Below, piece by piece: positions 8,612-17,891 of a DNA stretch of 64,000 nucleotides. This DNA is from Pseudomonas sp. MM213. Lineage in GTDB: Bacteria; Pseudomonadota; Gammaproteobacteria; Pseudomonadales; Pseudomonadaceae. The translations under genes and the position numbers were made by a program. A model generated the notes under the pieces. It was not told where the DNA came from. It ran no database searches and worked only from the letters and a program-made list of their open reading frames with translations. Where the stretch lies: positions 1,240,001 through 1,304,000 of the forward strand of contig NZ_CP081943.1 in the NCBI RefSeq assembly GCF_020423045.1, in the 5' to 3' direction. How positions within the stretch are numbered: position 1 is the stretch's first letter; the number at the start of each line of letters is the position of its first letter.

Positions 8612-10234
8612 ATGTCGATCTATGAACAAGGGCTAGTCCCTTCGGCTGTCAATCACATCGCCTTGTCTCCGCTCAGCTTCCTTGAGCGCACGGCCAATGT
8701 TTACCCCGACTACCCCGCCGTCATCCACGGCTCGATTCGCCGTACCTGGGCGCAGACCTACACCCGTTGCCGACGCCTGGCCTCGGCGCTGGCTGGTCGC
8801 GGCATCGGCAAAGACGACACCGTGGCGGTGATGCTGCCCAATATCCCGGAAATGCTGGAAGTGCATTTTGGCGTGCCGATGATCGGCGCCGTGCTCAACC
8901 CGCTCAACGTGCGCCTGGATGCTGAAGCCATTGCGTTCATGCTCCAGCATGGCGAGGCCAAGGTGCTGATCACCGACCGCGAGTTCCATAACGTAATTCA
9001 CGCCGCTATCGGCATGCTTGATCACCCGCCTCTGGTCATCGACGTCAACGACCCGGAATACGGTGAAGGCCAGGCCGTCAGCGATCTGGACTATGAAGCG
9101 TTGCTGGCCGAAGGCGACCCGGCGTTCGCCTGGCAATGGCCAGCCAACGAGTGGCAAGCCATCTCGCTGAACTACACCTCCGGCACCACCGGCAATCCGA
9201 AAGGCGTGGTCTATCACCACCGCGGCGCTTATTTGAATGCCTTGGGCAACCAGATGACCTGGGCCATGGGCAACCATCCGGTGTACCTCTGGACCCTGCC
9301 GATGTTCCATTGCAACGGCTGGTGCTACCCGTGGACCATCACCGCGCTCGCCGGCGTTCACGTGTTCCTGCGCCGGGTCGATCCGCAGAAAATCCTCACG
9401 CTGATTCGCGAACATCAGGTCACGCACCTGTGCGGCGCGCCGATCGTGCTCAACGCGCTGGTCAACATGCCGGAATCGGCGAAGGCGGCCATCGATCACC
9501 CGGTCAACGCCATGGTCGCCGGTGCTGCGCCGCCGGCCAAAGTCATCGGCGCCGTGGAGGAAATGGGCATCAAGGTCACCCACGTCTACGGCCTGACGGA
9601 AACCTATGGTCCGGTGACCCTCTGCGCCTGGCATGCCGAATGGGACGAACTGCCGCTGGAAGAACGGGCGCAGATCAAATCCCGTCAGGGCGTGCGCTAC
9701 CCGACGCTCGAAGGTGTGATGGTCGGCGATTCGAAGACGCTGGAACCGACCCCGCGCGATGGCCAGACCATCGGTGAAGTGTTCATGCGCGGCAACACCG
9801 TGATGAAGGGCTACCTGAAAAACCCGACGGCCACCGCCGAAGCATTCGAGGGTGGCTGGTTTCACACTGGCGACCTGGCGGTGTGTCACCCCGACGGTTA
9901 TGTCGAGATCAAAGACCGCCTCAAAGACATCATCATTTCCGGTGGCGAGAACATTTCCACCATCGAACTCGAAGGCGTGCTCTATCGCCATCCGGGGGTG
10001 ATGGAAGCCGCCGTGGTCGCCCGCCCCGATGAAAAATGGGGCGAAACGCCCTGCGCCTTCATCACCTTGAAGGCTGATCACCAGGACGTTCGCGAGGCCG
10101 ACATCATCAGTTTCTGCCGCGAGCATCTGGCCGGTTTCAAAGTCCCGCGCACGGTGATTTTCACCCTGCTGCCGAAGACATCCACCGGCAAGATCCAGAA
10201 GTACGTGCTGCGCGACAGGGCCAAGGCCCTCTAA
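8612..10234 (+). CDS. AMP-forming acyl-CoA synthetase
   Basis: 540 residues from ATG 8612 (MSIYEQGLVP); upstream in-frame sequence belongs to the control region. It is an ANL-superfamily adenylating enzyme with all core motifs: the phosphate loop YTSGTTGNPKG at 188-198, YGLTETYGP, the hinge-region GWFHTGDLA, and the C-terminal catalytic lysine region TSTGKIQK. It converts a carboxylic acid, ATP and CoA to acyl-CoA, AMP and pyrophosphate. Length and sequence feel resemble the DmdB/medium-chain branch rather than acetyl-CoA synthetase. With the downstream symporter and acyl-CoA dehydrogenase it would activate an imported short, branched or aryl-substituted acid. The Shine-Dalgarno is weak. The exact substrate is unknown. 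Confidence 0.92.
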   Translation: MSIYEQGLVPSAVNHIALSPLSFLERTANVYPDYPAVIHGSIRRTWAQTYTRCRRLASALAGRGIGKDDTVAVMLPNIPEMLEVHFGVPMIGAVLNPLNVRLDAEAIAFMLQHGEAKVLITDREFHNVIHAAIGMLDHPPLVIDVNDPEYGEGQAVSDLDYEALLAEGDPAFAWQWPANEWQAISLNYTSGTTGNPKGVVYHHRGAYLNALGNQMTWAMGNHPVYLWTLPMFHCNGWCYPWTITALAGVHVFLRRVDPQKILTLIREHQVTHLCGAPIVLNALVNMPESAKAAIDHPVNAMVAGAAPPAKVIGAVEEMGIKVTHVYGLTETYGPVTLCAWHAEWDELPLEERAQIKSRQGVRYPTLEGVMVGDSKTLEPTPRDGQTIGEVFMRGNTVMKGYLKNPTATAEAFEGGWFHTGDLAVCHPDGYVEIKDRLKDIIISGGENISTIELEGVLYRHPGVMEAAVVARPDEKWGETPCAFITLKADHQDVREADIISFCREHLAGFKVPRTVIFTLLPKTSTGKIQKYVLRDRAKAL

Positions 10235-10258
10235 CCCTCACCGACGTTTCACCTATCA

Positions 10259-10321
10259 GGCGGCAGGTGTCTTACCTGCCGCCTCGGGCTCGTGCAGGCC
10301 GAATTCGGCCTGCACGAGCCC
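10259..10321. repeat. Two adjacent strong hairpins, including a perfect 36-bp palindrome
   Basis: The first hairpin has ten-base arms GGCGGCAGGT (10259-10268) and ACCTGCCGCC (10274-10283) with a five-base loop. The second is an uninterrupted 36-bp palindrome (10286-10321), 18 bases per arm, centred on GAATTC. Neither is followed by a T-run. They lie in the gap between the acyl-CoA synthetase and the DUF485 gene, suggesting mRNA processing, stability control or attenuation inside the operon. Confidence 0.8.
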
Positions 10322-10357
10322 CCACACACCGATAACAACAACAATGTGGAGCGCATC

Positions 10358-10684
10358 ATGATCGACATCCATGCAACCGATACCCAACGCTGTGAACGTA
10401 TTCGGACCAACCCGAAATTCCTGCAACTGGTCAGCAGTCGCTCGCGCCTGGCCTGGTCGTTGAGTGCTGCGGTGCTGGGCACTTATTACCTGTTCATGTT
10501 CGTCGTGGCGTTTGCCCCGCAATGGCTGCACACGCCGCTCGGCGAGCACCGGATGTTGACCCTGGGCATGCCGGTTGGCGCGGCGATCATTGTTTTTTCC
10601 TGGTTGCTGACCGGTTGGTACGTCTACAGCGCCAACACGCGCTTCGATGCGCTGGGTGCGGCCATTCTTGAGGAGAGCAAGTGA
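10358..10684 (+). CDS. DUF485 family membrane protein (YjcH-like)
   Basis: 108 residues from ATG 10358, with GGAG six bases upstream. Two membrane helices are visible ([22 protein letters not shown] and [20 protein letters not shown]) after a basic N-terminus, the pattern of YjcH, the small partner encoded with the acetate permease ActP in E. coli (acs-yjcH-actP). The stop overlaps the start of the symporter gene (TGATG), indicating translational coupling. The family role is unproven; it is generally presumed to assist or regulate the adjacent sodium/solute symporter. Confidence 0.9.
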   Translation: MIDIHATDTQRCERIRTNPKFLQLVSSRSRLAWSLSAAVLGTYYLFMFVVAFAPQWLHTPLGEHRMLTLGMPVGAAIIVFSWLLTGWYVYSANTRFDALGAAILEESK

Positions 10685-12345
10685 TGCGTAAACTCATCCT
10701 CGCCGCAGCCTGCCTGTTGCCGGCCTCCGTTGTATTCGCTGCACCCGCGTTGGGAACCATCGAAAAACAACCGCTGAACCTGCATGCGATCGGCATGTTC
10801 TTCGTGTTCGTTCTCGGCACATTGGCCATCACCTGGTGGGCCGCGCGCCAGACCAAATCCACCTCGGACTTCTACACCGCCGGCGGTGGCATCACCGGGT
10901 TTCAGAACGGCTTGGCGATTGCCGGCGACTACATGTCCGCGGCTACGTTGCTGGGGTTGTCCAGCCTGGTGTTCGCCAAGGGTTACGACGGTTTCATCTA
11001 CACCATCGGCTTCTTTGTCGGTTGGCCGATCATCACCTTCCTGATGGCCGAGCGCCTGCGCAATCTGGGGCGCTACACCTTTGCCGACATCGTCTCCTAC
11101 CGGCTGGACCAGAACAAAGTGCGGATCTTCGCTGCGTTCGGTTCGTTGACGGTGGTGTGTTGCTACCTGATCGTGCAGATGGTCGGTGCCGGCCAGTTGA
11201 TCAAATTGCTGTTCGGCCTCGACTACCCGGTAGCGGTGGTGATCGTCGGCGCGTTGATGCTGGTGTATGTGATCTTCGGCGGCATGATCGCAACGACCTG
11301 GGTGCAAATCATCAAGGCGGTGTTGCTGCTGGCCGGCGGCACGACTCTCGCGGGCATGGCCATGTCGCAGTTCGGTTTCAGCTACGAAACCCTGGCCACC
11401 AAAGCGGTCGAAGCGCATGCCAGCGGCTGGAATATCATGGGCCCCGGCTCCATGCTCGCCGACCCGATCAACACCGCGTCAATGTCTCTCGGCCTGGTAT
11501 TCGGCATTGCCGGTCTGCCGCACATTCTGATGCGCTTCTTCACCGTACCCAACGCCAGGGAAGCGCGTAAATCGGTGTTCTACGCCACCGGTTTCATCGG
11601 TTTCTTCTTCCTCGTGGTCTGCACCCTGGGCTTCGCCGCGATGGTGATCATCGGCACCGATCCGCAGTACTACGTCAAAGGTGAAGTGGGCGGCGCCTTG
11701 ATTGGCGGCGGCAACATGGTCGCGATGCACTTGGCCAAAGCGGTAGGCGGCAACCTGTTCCTCGGGTTCCTCTCGGCCGTGGCGTTCGCCACCATCCTTG
11801 CGGTGGTCTCCGGGCTGGCACTGGCCGGTGCGTCGGCGATTTCCCACGACCTCTACGCCACCGTCTTCAAGAAAGGCAACGCCACCCAAAAACAGGAAAT
11901 GCGCGTCACCCGCATGGCCACCGTGGGCCTGGGCATCATCGCGATTCTGCTGGGCATTCTGTTCGAGAAGATGAACGTCGCGTTCCTGGTCGGCCTGACC
12001 TTCGGCATCGCCGCCTCGACCAACTTCCCGGTACTGATCATGGCCATGTACTGGAAAGGCCTGACCACCAAAGGCGCGATCATCGGCGGTTTTGCCGGCC
12101 TGATCTGCGCGCTGGTGCTAGTGATCCTGTCCCCGGCCGTGTGGGTGACCGTGCTCGGTCATGCTCACGCCATCTTCCCGTACGACCACCCGGCGCTGTT
12201 TTCCATGCCGCTGGCGTTCCTGGTGATTGTCGTCGTGTCCCGACTCGACCGTAGTGTGCGGGCCGACAAGGAACGTGACGCCTACGCCGACCAGTTCGTG
12301 CGCGCCCAGACCGGTCTCGGTGCTGCCAGCGCTTCCAGTCATTGA
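10684..12345 (+). CDS. actP: ActP-like sodium/solute symporter for monocarboxylates
   Basis: About 553 residues from ATG 10684 (an in-frame GTG at 10681 is an alternative), with GAGGAG just upstream. An N-terminal signal-like segment ([19 protein letters not shown]) is followed by about 13 membrane helices typical of the SSS family. Characteristic stretches include [20 protein letters not shown], the glycine-rich [14 protein letters not shown], and [22 protein letters not shown]. ActP proteins import acetate, glycolate and related short carboxylates with sodium. Here the partner is an acyl-CoA synthetase of another branch rather than acs, so the substrate may be larger than acetate. The symbol reflects homology only. 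It ends 60 bases before the dehydrogenase, with a hairpin in the gap. Confidence 0.9.
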   Translation: MRKLILAAACLLPASVVFAAPALGTIEKQPLNLHAIGMFFVFVLGTLAITWWAARQTKSTSDFYTAGGGITGFQNGLAIAGDYMSAATLLGLSSLVFAKGYDGFIYTIGFFVGWPIITFLMAERLRNLGRYTFADIVSYRLDQNKVRIFAAFGSLTVVCCYLIVQMVGAGQLIKLLFGLDYPVAVVIVGALMLVYVIFGGMIATTWVQIIKAVLLLAGGTTLAGMAMSQFGFSYETLATKAVEAHASGWNIMGPGSMLADPINTASMSLGLVFGIAGLPHILMRFFTVPNAREARKSVFYATGFIGFFFLVVCTLGFAAMVIIGTDPQYYVKGEVGGALIGGGNMVAMHLAKAVGGNLFLGFLSAVAFATILAVVSGLALAGASAISHDLYATVFKKGNATQKQEMRVTRMATVGLGIIAILLGILFEKMNVAFLVGLTFGIAASTNFPVLIMAMYWKGLTTKGAIIGGFAGLICALVLVILSPAVWVTVLGHAHAIFPYDHPALFSMPLAFLVIVVVSRLDRSVRADKERDAYADQFVRAQTGLGAASASSH

Positions 12346-12352
12346 TTGAAAG

Positions 12353-12379
12353 GCACGGCGCCCGGTTGCGGCGCCGTGC
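12353..12379 (+). terminator. Intercistronic hairpin between symporter and dehydrogenase genes
   Basis: Perfect ten-base arms GCACGGCGCC (12353-12362) and GGCGCCGTGC (12370-12379) with a seven-base loop. No T-run follows and a gene start lies 26 bases downstream, so an mRNA stability or processing element is more likely than a full terminator. Confidence 0.5.
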
Positions 12380-12405
12380 ACAACCGTCCTGTCGAGGTTC
12401 ACGTT

Positions 12406-14178
12406 ATGCCCGAATTCAAAGCCCCCCTGCGCGATCTGCGCTTCGTCCTGCATGAGGTGTTCGACGCCCCGGCCCTGTGGGCACGCCTGCCTGCCCTGGC
12501 TGACAACATCGATGCCGGCATCGCCGACGCGATCCTTGAGGAAGCAGGGAAAGTCACCGCGCACCTGATCGCACCCTTGAACCGCAGCGGCGACGAAGAA
12601 GGCGCACAGTGGCATGAAGGTCAGGTGACCACGCCCATCGGCTTCAAACAGGCATATGCCACGTACATCGAGGGTGGCTGGGTTGGCCTGTCCGGTAATC
12701 CCGAGTACGGCGGCATGGGCATGCCGAAAATGCTCGCCGTGCAGTTTGAAGAAATGCTCTACGGCGCCAATTCCAGTTTCGCACTGTATTCGGCATTGAG
12801 TTCCGGTGCGTGCCTGGCACTGGATGCTCACGCCAGCGACACCTTGAAAGACCTGTACCTGCCGCCGATGTATGAAGGTCGCTGGGCCGGCTCCATGTGC
12901 CTGACCGAAGCCCATGCCGGCACCGACCTGGGGATCATCCGCACCCGCGCAGAACCTCGGGCGGATGGCAGTTTCAGCATCACCGGCAGCAAGATATTCA
13001 TCACCGGTGGCGATCAGGACCTGACCGAAAACATCGTCCATCTGGTGTTGGCAAAACTGCCCGACGCGCCGGCCGGACCAAGAGGCATCTCGCTGTTTGT
13101 GGTGCCCAAAGTGCTGGTCAATGCCGACGGCTCCCTTGGCGAGGCCAACGCCGTAAGTTGCGGTTCGATCGAACACAAGATGGGCATCAAGGCCTCGGCC
13201 ACCTGCGTGATGAATTTCGACGGTGCCAGCGGCTGGCTGGTGGGCGAAGCCAACAAAGGCCTCGCAGCGATGTTCACCATGATGAACTACGAACGCCTGT
13301 CCATCGGTATTCAGGGCATTGGCTGCGCCGAAGCGTCCTATCAGAGTGCGGTGGCCTACGCCCGTGAACGCATTCAGAGCCGCGCCCCGACCGGCACCGT
13401 GGCCCCGGACAAAGTCGCCGATCCGATCATCGTCCATCCCGATGTGCGCCGCATGCTGCTCAGCATGAAAGCCATGACTGAAGGTGGCCGCGCGTTCGCC
13501 AGTTATGTCGGGCAGCAGCTCGATCTGGCGAAGTTTTCCGACGATGCGCAAGAACGCGAGTGCGCCCAGAGCCTGGTCGCGCTGCTGACGCCGATTGCCA
13601 AGGCCTTCTTCACCGACACCGGTCTGGAGAGCTGCATCAACGGCCAGCAAGTGTTCGGCGGCCATGGCTACATCCGCGAATGGGGCCAGGAACAATTGGT
13701 CCGCGACGTGCGCATCGCGCAGATCTACGAAGGCACCAACGGCATCCAGGCGCTGGACCTGCTCGGGCGCAAAGTGCTGGCCGATAACGGTTTCGCGTTG
13801 CGTCAGTTCACCGGCCAGATTCGGCATTTCGCCCACCAGCCTGACGCGCCCTACAGCGCGCAATTGTTCGATGCCGTGCAGCGCCTGGAAGACCTGAGCG
13901 ACTGGTTGCAGGACCGGGCAGCGACCAACCGCAACGAAGTCGGCGCCGCTTCCGTGGAGTATTTGCACCTGTTCGGATATGTGGCCTACGCCTGGCTGTG
14001 GGCGCGCATGGCGCAGGTTGCCCAGCAAAAGCGAACCGACGACGAAGGCTTTTACGGTGCGAAGATCGCCACCGCCGACTTCTACTTCCATCGCCTGCTG
14101 CCGCGCATTTTGAGCCTCGAACAATCGATTCGCGCCGGCAGTGCCTCGTTGTTCGGCCTGAGCGCCGAACAGTTCTAA
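12406..14178 (+). CDS. Acyl-CoA dehydrogenase with extended C-terminal domain (DmdC-like)
   Basis: 590 residues from ATG 12406, with GAGG about eight bases upstream. It is longer than the usual 380-400 residue acyl-CoA dehydrogenase because of a C-terminal helical extension, as in the DmdC/FadE5-like group. Flavin and substrate motifs are clear: MCLTEAHAGTDLG, GSKIFITGGD, QVFGGHGYIREWGQEQ, and IYEGTNGIQALDLLGRK, which carries the expected catalytic glutamate. It would introduce the alpha,beta double bond into the acyl-CoA made by the upstream synthetase and pass electrons to ETF. Known relatives act on 3-methylmercaptopropionyl-CoA or substituted acyl-CoAs; the specificity here is open. No dedicated hydratase or thiolase follows, so later steps must be encoded elsewhere. 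Confidence 0.93.
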   Translation: MPEFKAPLRDLRFVLHEVFDAPALWARLPALADNIDAGIADAILEEAGKVTAHLIAPLNRSGDEEGAQWHEGQVTTPIGFKQAYATYIEGGWVGLSGNPEYGGMGMPKMLAVQFEEMLYGANSSFALYSALSSGACLALDAHASDTLKDLYLPPMYEGRWAGSMCLTEAHAGTDLGIIRTRAEPRADGSFSITGSKIFITGGDQDLTENIVHLVLAKLPDAPAGPRGISLFVVPKVLVNADGSLGEANAVSCGSIEHKMGIKASATCVMNFDGASGWLVGEANKGLAAMFTMMNYERLSIGIQGIGCAEASYQSAVAYARERIQSRAPTGTVAPDKVADPIIVHPDVRRMLLSMKAMTEGGRAFASYVGQQLDLAKFSDDAQERECAQSLVALLTPIAKAFFTDTGLESCINGQQVFGGHGYIREWGQEQLVRDVRIAQIYEGTNGIQALDLLGRKVLADNGFALRQFTGQIRHFAHQPDAPYSAQLFDAVQRLEDLSDWLQDRAATNRNEVGAASVEYLHLFGYVAYAWLWARMAQVAQQKRTDDEGFYGAKIATADFYFHRLLPRILSLEQSIRAGSASLFGLSAEQF

Positions 14179-14241
14179 CGATTGAACCGCACGCGGCGCT
14201 ACGCTCCTCTCTTTTCGGCGCTCGCGTTTTTTCTTGGTAAG

Positions 14242-14262
14242 CCCTCGCCCGGTTGGCGAGGG
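14242..14262 (+). terminator. Intercistronic hairpin before the first OprD porin
   Basis: Perfect eight-base arms CCCTCGCC (14242-14249) and GGCGAGGG (14255-14262) with loop CGGTT, 43 bases before the porin start. There is no T-run. It resembles the other hairpins in the gaps of this cluster. Confidence 0.45.
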
Positions 14263-14305
14263 TCGCGCAAGCCGTCATTTCATAATAAAAACAAAGGGGC
14301 TTCAC

Positions 14306-15574
14306 ATGGATCGCAACACCCGCACTCTCGCTACCCGACTGTTGCTGGCCGGCGGCGTCATCAGCCTCTCGGCCCCCGCCGCTGCTGACTTTATCAAGGA
14401 CAGCAAGGCCAGCCTTGAGCTACGCAACTTCTACTTCAACCGTGACTATCGTCAGACCAACGCGGCGCAATCGAAACAGGAGGAATGGGCGCAGGGCTTC
14501 CTGTTGCGCTACGAATCCGGCTTTACCGAGGGGCTGATCGGGGTCGGTTTCGATGCGATCGGCCTGGTAGGCGTCAAACTCGACTCCAGCCCGGATCGCG
14601 CCGGCTCCGGCGTGCTCCAGCGCCATCGCGACACGCGCAAAGGCGCGCAGGACGAATACGGTGAACTGGGCCTGACCGCCAAACTGCGTGCGTCCAAAAG
14701 CACATTGAAACTGGGCACATTGCTGCCCAAGCTGCCGACGGTATTGGCCAACGATTCACGGCTGTTGCCGCAAACCTTCAAGGGCGGCCAACTGACTTCG
14801 CTGGAAGTCGAAGGCCTGACCGTGGATGCCGGACGGCTGACGCAGGTCAACCAGCGCGACTCCTCGGACTATGAGGACATGGGCATCACCCGAACCGGCG
14901 CCAAGGGCATCACCAGCCGCCATTTGGACAGCGACAGCTTCGATTTCGCCAGCCTGAACTACAAATGGACCAGTAACCTCGCCACTGGTTATAGCTACGG
15001 CCACCTCGACAATTTCTACAGCCAGCACCTGGTCAACCTGACCTACGTGTTGCCGGTCACCGTCGGTCAATCGTTGAAGACTGATCTGCGGTTCGCACGC
15101 TCCATCGATGATGGCGGCAGTAATGTCGACAACAAGGCAATTGGCGCCATGTTCACCTACAACCTCGGTGGGCATGCATTCGGCCTGGGCTATCAAGGCA
15201 TGAGCGGCGATACCGGGTATGCCTACATCAATGGCACCGATGCGTTCCTGGTGAACTTCGTACAGATCGGCGACTTTGCCAGCAAGGACGAAAAATCCTG
15301 GCAGGCCCGTTACGACTACAACTTTGCCGCCCTCGGCATTCCCGGCCTGACGTTCATGACCCGCTACATCAACGGTACCGATATAGACCTGGGTAACAAC
15401 CGCCCTGAAGGCAAGGAATGGGAGCGCGATACCGATATCGGGTATGTCGTGCAGAGCGGACCGCTGAAAAACGTCGGAGTGAAATGGCGCAATGCGACAG
15501 TGCGCTCGACAAATTTTGGCAGTGATCTGGATGAAAACCGGTTGATCGTCAGTTACACGTTGCCGATCTGGTAA
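14306..15574 (+). CDS. OprD-family outer-membrane porin
   Basis: 422 residues from ATG 14306, with AAAGGGG upstream. A signal peptide (TRLLLAGGVISLSAPAAA) is followed by the mature OprD-type N-terminus DFIKDSKASLELRNFYFNRD and the family feature EEWAQGFLLRYESGFTEG. The rest alternates beta strands, and the C-terminus IVSYTLPIW fits an outer-membrane barrel signature. OprD-family proteins are 18-stranded substrate-specific channels for basic amino acids (OccD) or carboxylates (OccK). Placement after the synthetase, symporter and dehydrogenase genes suggests it admits the same acid across the outer membrane. It is separated from the dehydrogenase by 127 bases with a hairpin, so it may have partly independent expression. 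Confidence 0.92.
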   Translation: MDRNTRTLATRLLLAGGVISLSAPAAADFIKDSKASLELRNFYFNRDYRQTNAAQSKQEEWAQGFLLRYESGFTEGLIGVGFDAIGLVGVKLDSSPDRAGSGVLQRHRDTRKGAQDEYGELGLTAKLRASKSTLKLGTLLPKLPTVLANDSRLLPQTFKGGQLTSLEVEGLTVDAGRLTQVNQRDSSDYEDMGITRTGAKGITSRHLDSDSFDFASLNYKWTSNLATGYSYGHLDNFYSQHLVNLTYVLPVTVGQSLKTDLRFARSIDDGGSNVDNKAIGAMFTYNLGGHAFGLGYQGMSGDTGYAYINGTDAFLVNFVQIGDFASKDEKSWQARYDYNFAALGIPGLTFMTRYINGTDIDLGNNRPEGKEWERDTDIGYVVQSGPLKNVGVKWRNATVRSTNFGSDLDENRLIVSYTLPIW

Positions 15575-15598
15575 GGCGGCATAACGGCCACCATCGAT

Positions 15599-15660
15599 TC
15601 GCCAGCAAGCCGGCTCCTACAGGGGGGCGTACACCCCGATCCTGTAGGAACTGGCTAGCC
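15599..15660. repeat. REP element pair
   Basis: A reverse-oriented REP core (CGCCAGCAAGCCGGCTCCTA) is followed by a degenerate forward copy (CCTGTAGGAACTGGCTAGCC). The same family recurs at 17816, 19051-19755, 27232, 58416 and 63084. Confidence 0.8.
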
Positions 15661-15758
15661 TCCCCCGCAAGAAAGTCAAAACACAGCACATCGATTCAAT
15701 ATCCCCGCCCGACTCTACGCCACCATGGCCTCCTCACTCACCCCGTAAGGACATCGCC

Positions 15759-16412
15759 ATGGCTATCGCAAAAGCAGTACCCGGAAAAACCCTGCTGACC
15801 CCAACCGACCACACGCTGATCATGATCGATCACCAGTCGCAAATGTCCTTTGCCACCAAGTCGATTGACGCCGTGACCCTGCGCAACAATGCCGCGCTGG
15901 TGGCCAAGGCTGCACGCGGCTTCAAGGTCTCGACCATCCTCACCACCGTTGCCGAAAAAAGCTTCTCCGGCCCGATCTTCGACGAAATCAAATCGGTGTT
16001 CCCGGAACACAACGTCATCGACCGCACCAGCATGAACACCTGGGAAGACGAGCGCATTGCCGTTGAAGTGAATAAGTTCGGCAAACAGAAAATCGTCCTC
16101 GCCGGCCTGTGGACCTCCGTGTGCATCGTCGGCCCGGCGCTGTCGGCCATCGACCAGGGTTTTGAGGTGTACGTGATTGCCGACGCCTGTGGCGACGTCA
16201 CCACCGAAGCCCATGAAATGGCGATGCAGCGCATGATTCAGATCGGCGCGCGGCCGATGACTTCGTTGCAATACCTGCTTGAATTGCAGCGCGATTGGGC
16301 ACGTACCGAGACCTACGACGAAACCGTGAAAACCTCGATCGCCAACGGCGGTTCTTACGGTCTGGGCCTGATCTACGCCAAGACCATGTTCGGCGCCTCC
16401 GAAGGTCATTAA
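15759..16412 (+). CDS. Isochorismatase-like cysteine hydrolase (YcaC family)
   Basis: 217 residues from ATG 15759, with AAGGA upstream. It has the alpha/beta isochorismatase-like fold with the YcaC-type triad elements: Asp24 in MIDHQSQM, a central lysine region, and Cys122 in LWTSVCIVGPALSAID, a short cysteine-hydrolase active site. YcaC relatives are octameric hydrolases of unknown natural substrate, often induced by stress or found beside porin genes. The neighbours on both sides are OprD porins. A perfect ten-base hairpin follows the stop, so it may be its own transcription unit. An amide or nicotinamide-like substrate is possible, but the sequence does not decide it. Confidence 0.9.
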   Translation: MAIAKAVPGKTLLTPTDHTLIMIDHQSQMSFATKSIDAVTLRNNAALVAKAARGFKVSTILTTVAEKSFSGPIFDEIKSVFPEHNVIDRTSMNTWEDERIAVEVNKFGKQKIVLAGLWTSVCIVGPALSAIDQGFEVYVIADACGDVTTEAHEMAMQRMIQIGARPMTSLQYLLELQRDWARTETYDETVKTSIANGGSYGLGLIYAKTMFGASEGH

Positions 16413-16420
16413 GTAACAAC

Positions 16421-16444
16421 GCGGCTCCGGGGTTCCGGAGCCGC
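16421..16444 (+). terminator. Terminator-like hairpin after the YcaC-type gene
   Basis: Perfect ten-base arms GCGGCTCCGG (16421-16430) and CCGGAGCCGC (16435-16444) with loop GGTT, followed only by TTCCCTTC. The next gene starts 24 bases later, so it may be a terminator or an attenuator. Confidence 0.6.
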
Positions 16445-16467
16445 TTCCCTTCGCGGTGGACTGATTG

Positions 16468-17787
16468 ATGACGTTTTCCTCACGAGACCTCAGTCGCGGG
16501 TTGTGCCTGTGTCTGCCGGCGCTGTTATCAGGCATGGTCCTGGCAGATGAATCGCAGGGCTTGCTGGCCGGCGCGAAGCTTGAAGTGCTGAGCCGAAATT
16601 TCTATCTCAACAACGACTATCGATCCCCGACGCCGGCAGGCAAAAGCTACAAAGCTGAGTGGGCTCAGGGCTTTATCAGCTCTTTTGAATCCGGTTTCAC
16701 CCCCGGCACCCTCGGATTCGGACTCGATGCCCACGGGTTTCTAGGATTGAAACTGGACGGTGGCAAGGGCCATTCCGGGACAGGGTTATTGCCGCTGGAC
16801 AGCGACGGTCGTAGCGAAGACAACTATTCCAGTGCTGGCGGCGCGTTGAAAATCAAGGCCTCGAAAACCACGTTAGCCTTCGGTGAAATGATGGTCGAAA
16901 CCCCGGTGTTCGACACCGCGGATAAACGCCTGCAACCCGAGTACGGCAGCGGTTTTCTGGTGAACAGCCACGAGATTGAGGGGATGAATCTGGTCGCCGG
17001 CCACTTCACGGCGTTCAAGAATCAGGACGGTGCTTCGGGCAAGGACAACTTTTACGGCTACGGCGCCAACACTGAAGCGGGCGGCATTTCTATTCTGGGT
17101 GCCGACCTGTTTACCCAAAGTCCGTTCGGCGCGGCCCTCTATGCTTCAGAGCTGACCGACACCTGGCATCAGTACTACGCCAATCTGCACCTGAAACAGT
17201 CCGGCTGGTTCCTCGACGCCAATCTCTATCGCACGCAGGACACAGGCCAGGCGTTGGCCGGTGCTATCGACAACACAGCGTTCAGCCTGTCAGGCAAATA
17301 CACCGTCGATGCCCACGCCTTCACGCTGGCCTATCAAAAGGTCAACGGCGATACCCCGTTCGATTTCGTCGGTGGCGACTCGATCTACCTCGCCAACTCG
17401 ATCAAATACGCCGACTTCAACGGTGCCCACGAGCAGTCCTGGCAAGCTCGTTACGACCTTGATCTGGGCCTCTATGGCATTCCCGGGCTGAAATTCATGA
17501 CCCGTTATGTCACAGGCAGCCAGATCGACGGTACGCACGCACCCAAGGGCGGCGCCTACAACCCGTTCGATGAGTCGGTCGGTGCGTACAGGCCGCTGCA
17601 AGGTAATGATGGACGGCATTGGGAGCGAGACATCGACTTGCGCTACATCGTGCAGTCTGGATCGGCCAAGGGCTTGTCGCTGCAACTGTCCCATGTCTCG
17701 CACCGGGCCAACAGCGCCCAGGCGGGCGATGATATCGACAGGGTTTATGTCGTTATCGAGTACCCGCTGAGTTTCGGCCGTTTCTGA
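16468..17787 (+). CDS. Second OprD-family outer-membrane porin
   Basis: 439 residues from ATG 16468 (an in-frame TTG precedes it), with GGTGGA upstream. A signal peptide (GLCLCLPALLSGMVLADES) leads into LEVLSRNFYLNNDYRSP and the OprD feature KAEWAQGFISSFESGFTPG, close in layout to the porin at 14306 but clearly diverged. The strand-rich body ends YVVIEYPLSFGRF, with terminal Phe as expected for barrel insertion. The loop around GTHAPKGGAYNPFDESVGAY is longer than in the first porin, which may change substrate choice. Two OprD channels within 3 kb, with a hydrolase between, suggest a nutrient uptake island. Substrate is unknown. Confidence 0.92.
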   Translation: MTFSSRDLSRGLCLCLPALLSGMVLADESQGLLAGAKLEVLSRNFYLNNDYRSPTPAGKSYKAEWAQGFISSFESGFTPGTLGFGLDAHGFLGLKLDGGKGHSGTGLLPLDSDGRSEDNYSSAGGALKIKASKTTLAFGEMMVETPVFDTADKRLQPEYGSGFLVNSHEIEGMNLVAGHFTAFKNQDGASGKDNFYGYGANTEAGGISILGADLFTQSPFGAALYASELTDTWHQYYANLHLKQSGWFLDANLYRTQDTGQALAGAIDNTAFSLSGKYTVDAHAFTLAYQKVNGDTPFDFVGGDSIYLANSIKYADFNGAHEQSWQARYDLDLGLYGIPGLKFMTRYVTGSQIDGTHAPKGGAYNPFDESVGAYRPLQGNDGRHWERDIDLRYIVQSGSAKGLSLQLSHVSHRANSAQAGDDIDRVYVVIEYPLSFGRF

Positions 17788-17815
17788 TAATCGTCAGCCG
17801 GCGCGCTCGCACTCT

Positions 17816-17837
17816 CAAGCAGGCTCGCTCCCACAGG
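17816..17837. repeat. Single degenerate REP copy
   Basis: The string CAAGCAGGCTCGCTCCCACAGG is a variant half of the REP family seen elsewhere in the window. It lies between the second porin and the aminotransferase gene. Confidence 0.5.
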
Positions 17838-17891
17838 GGTTGGCGTTTATCATGACCGCCGAAAACAACCCTGCCTTGTATGAGACTGAGC

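Noticed and set aside
12118-14124. A 668-codon open frame opposite the acyl-CoA dehydrogenase
   Set aside because: It is an antisense shadow of a clearly real gene with high GC third positions, and its translation shows no family features.
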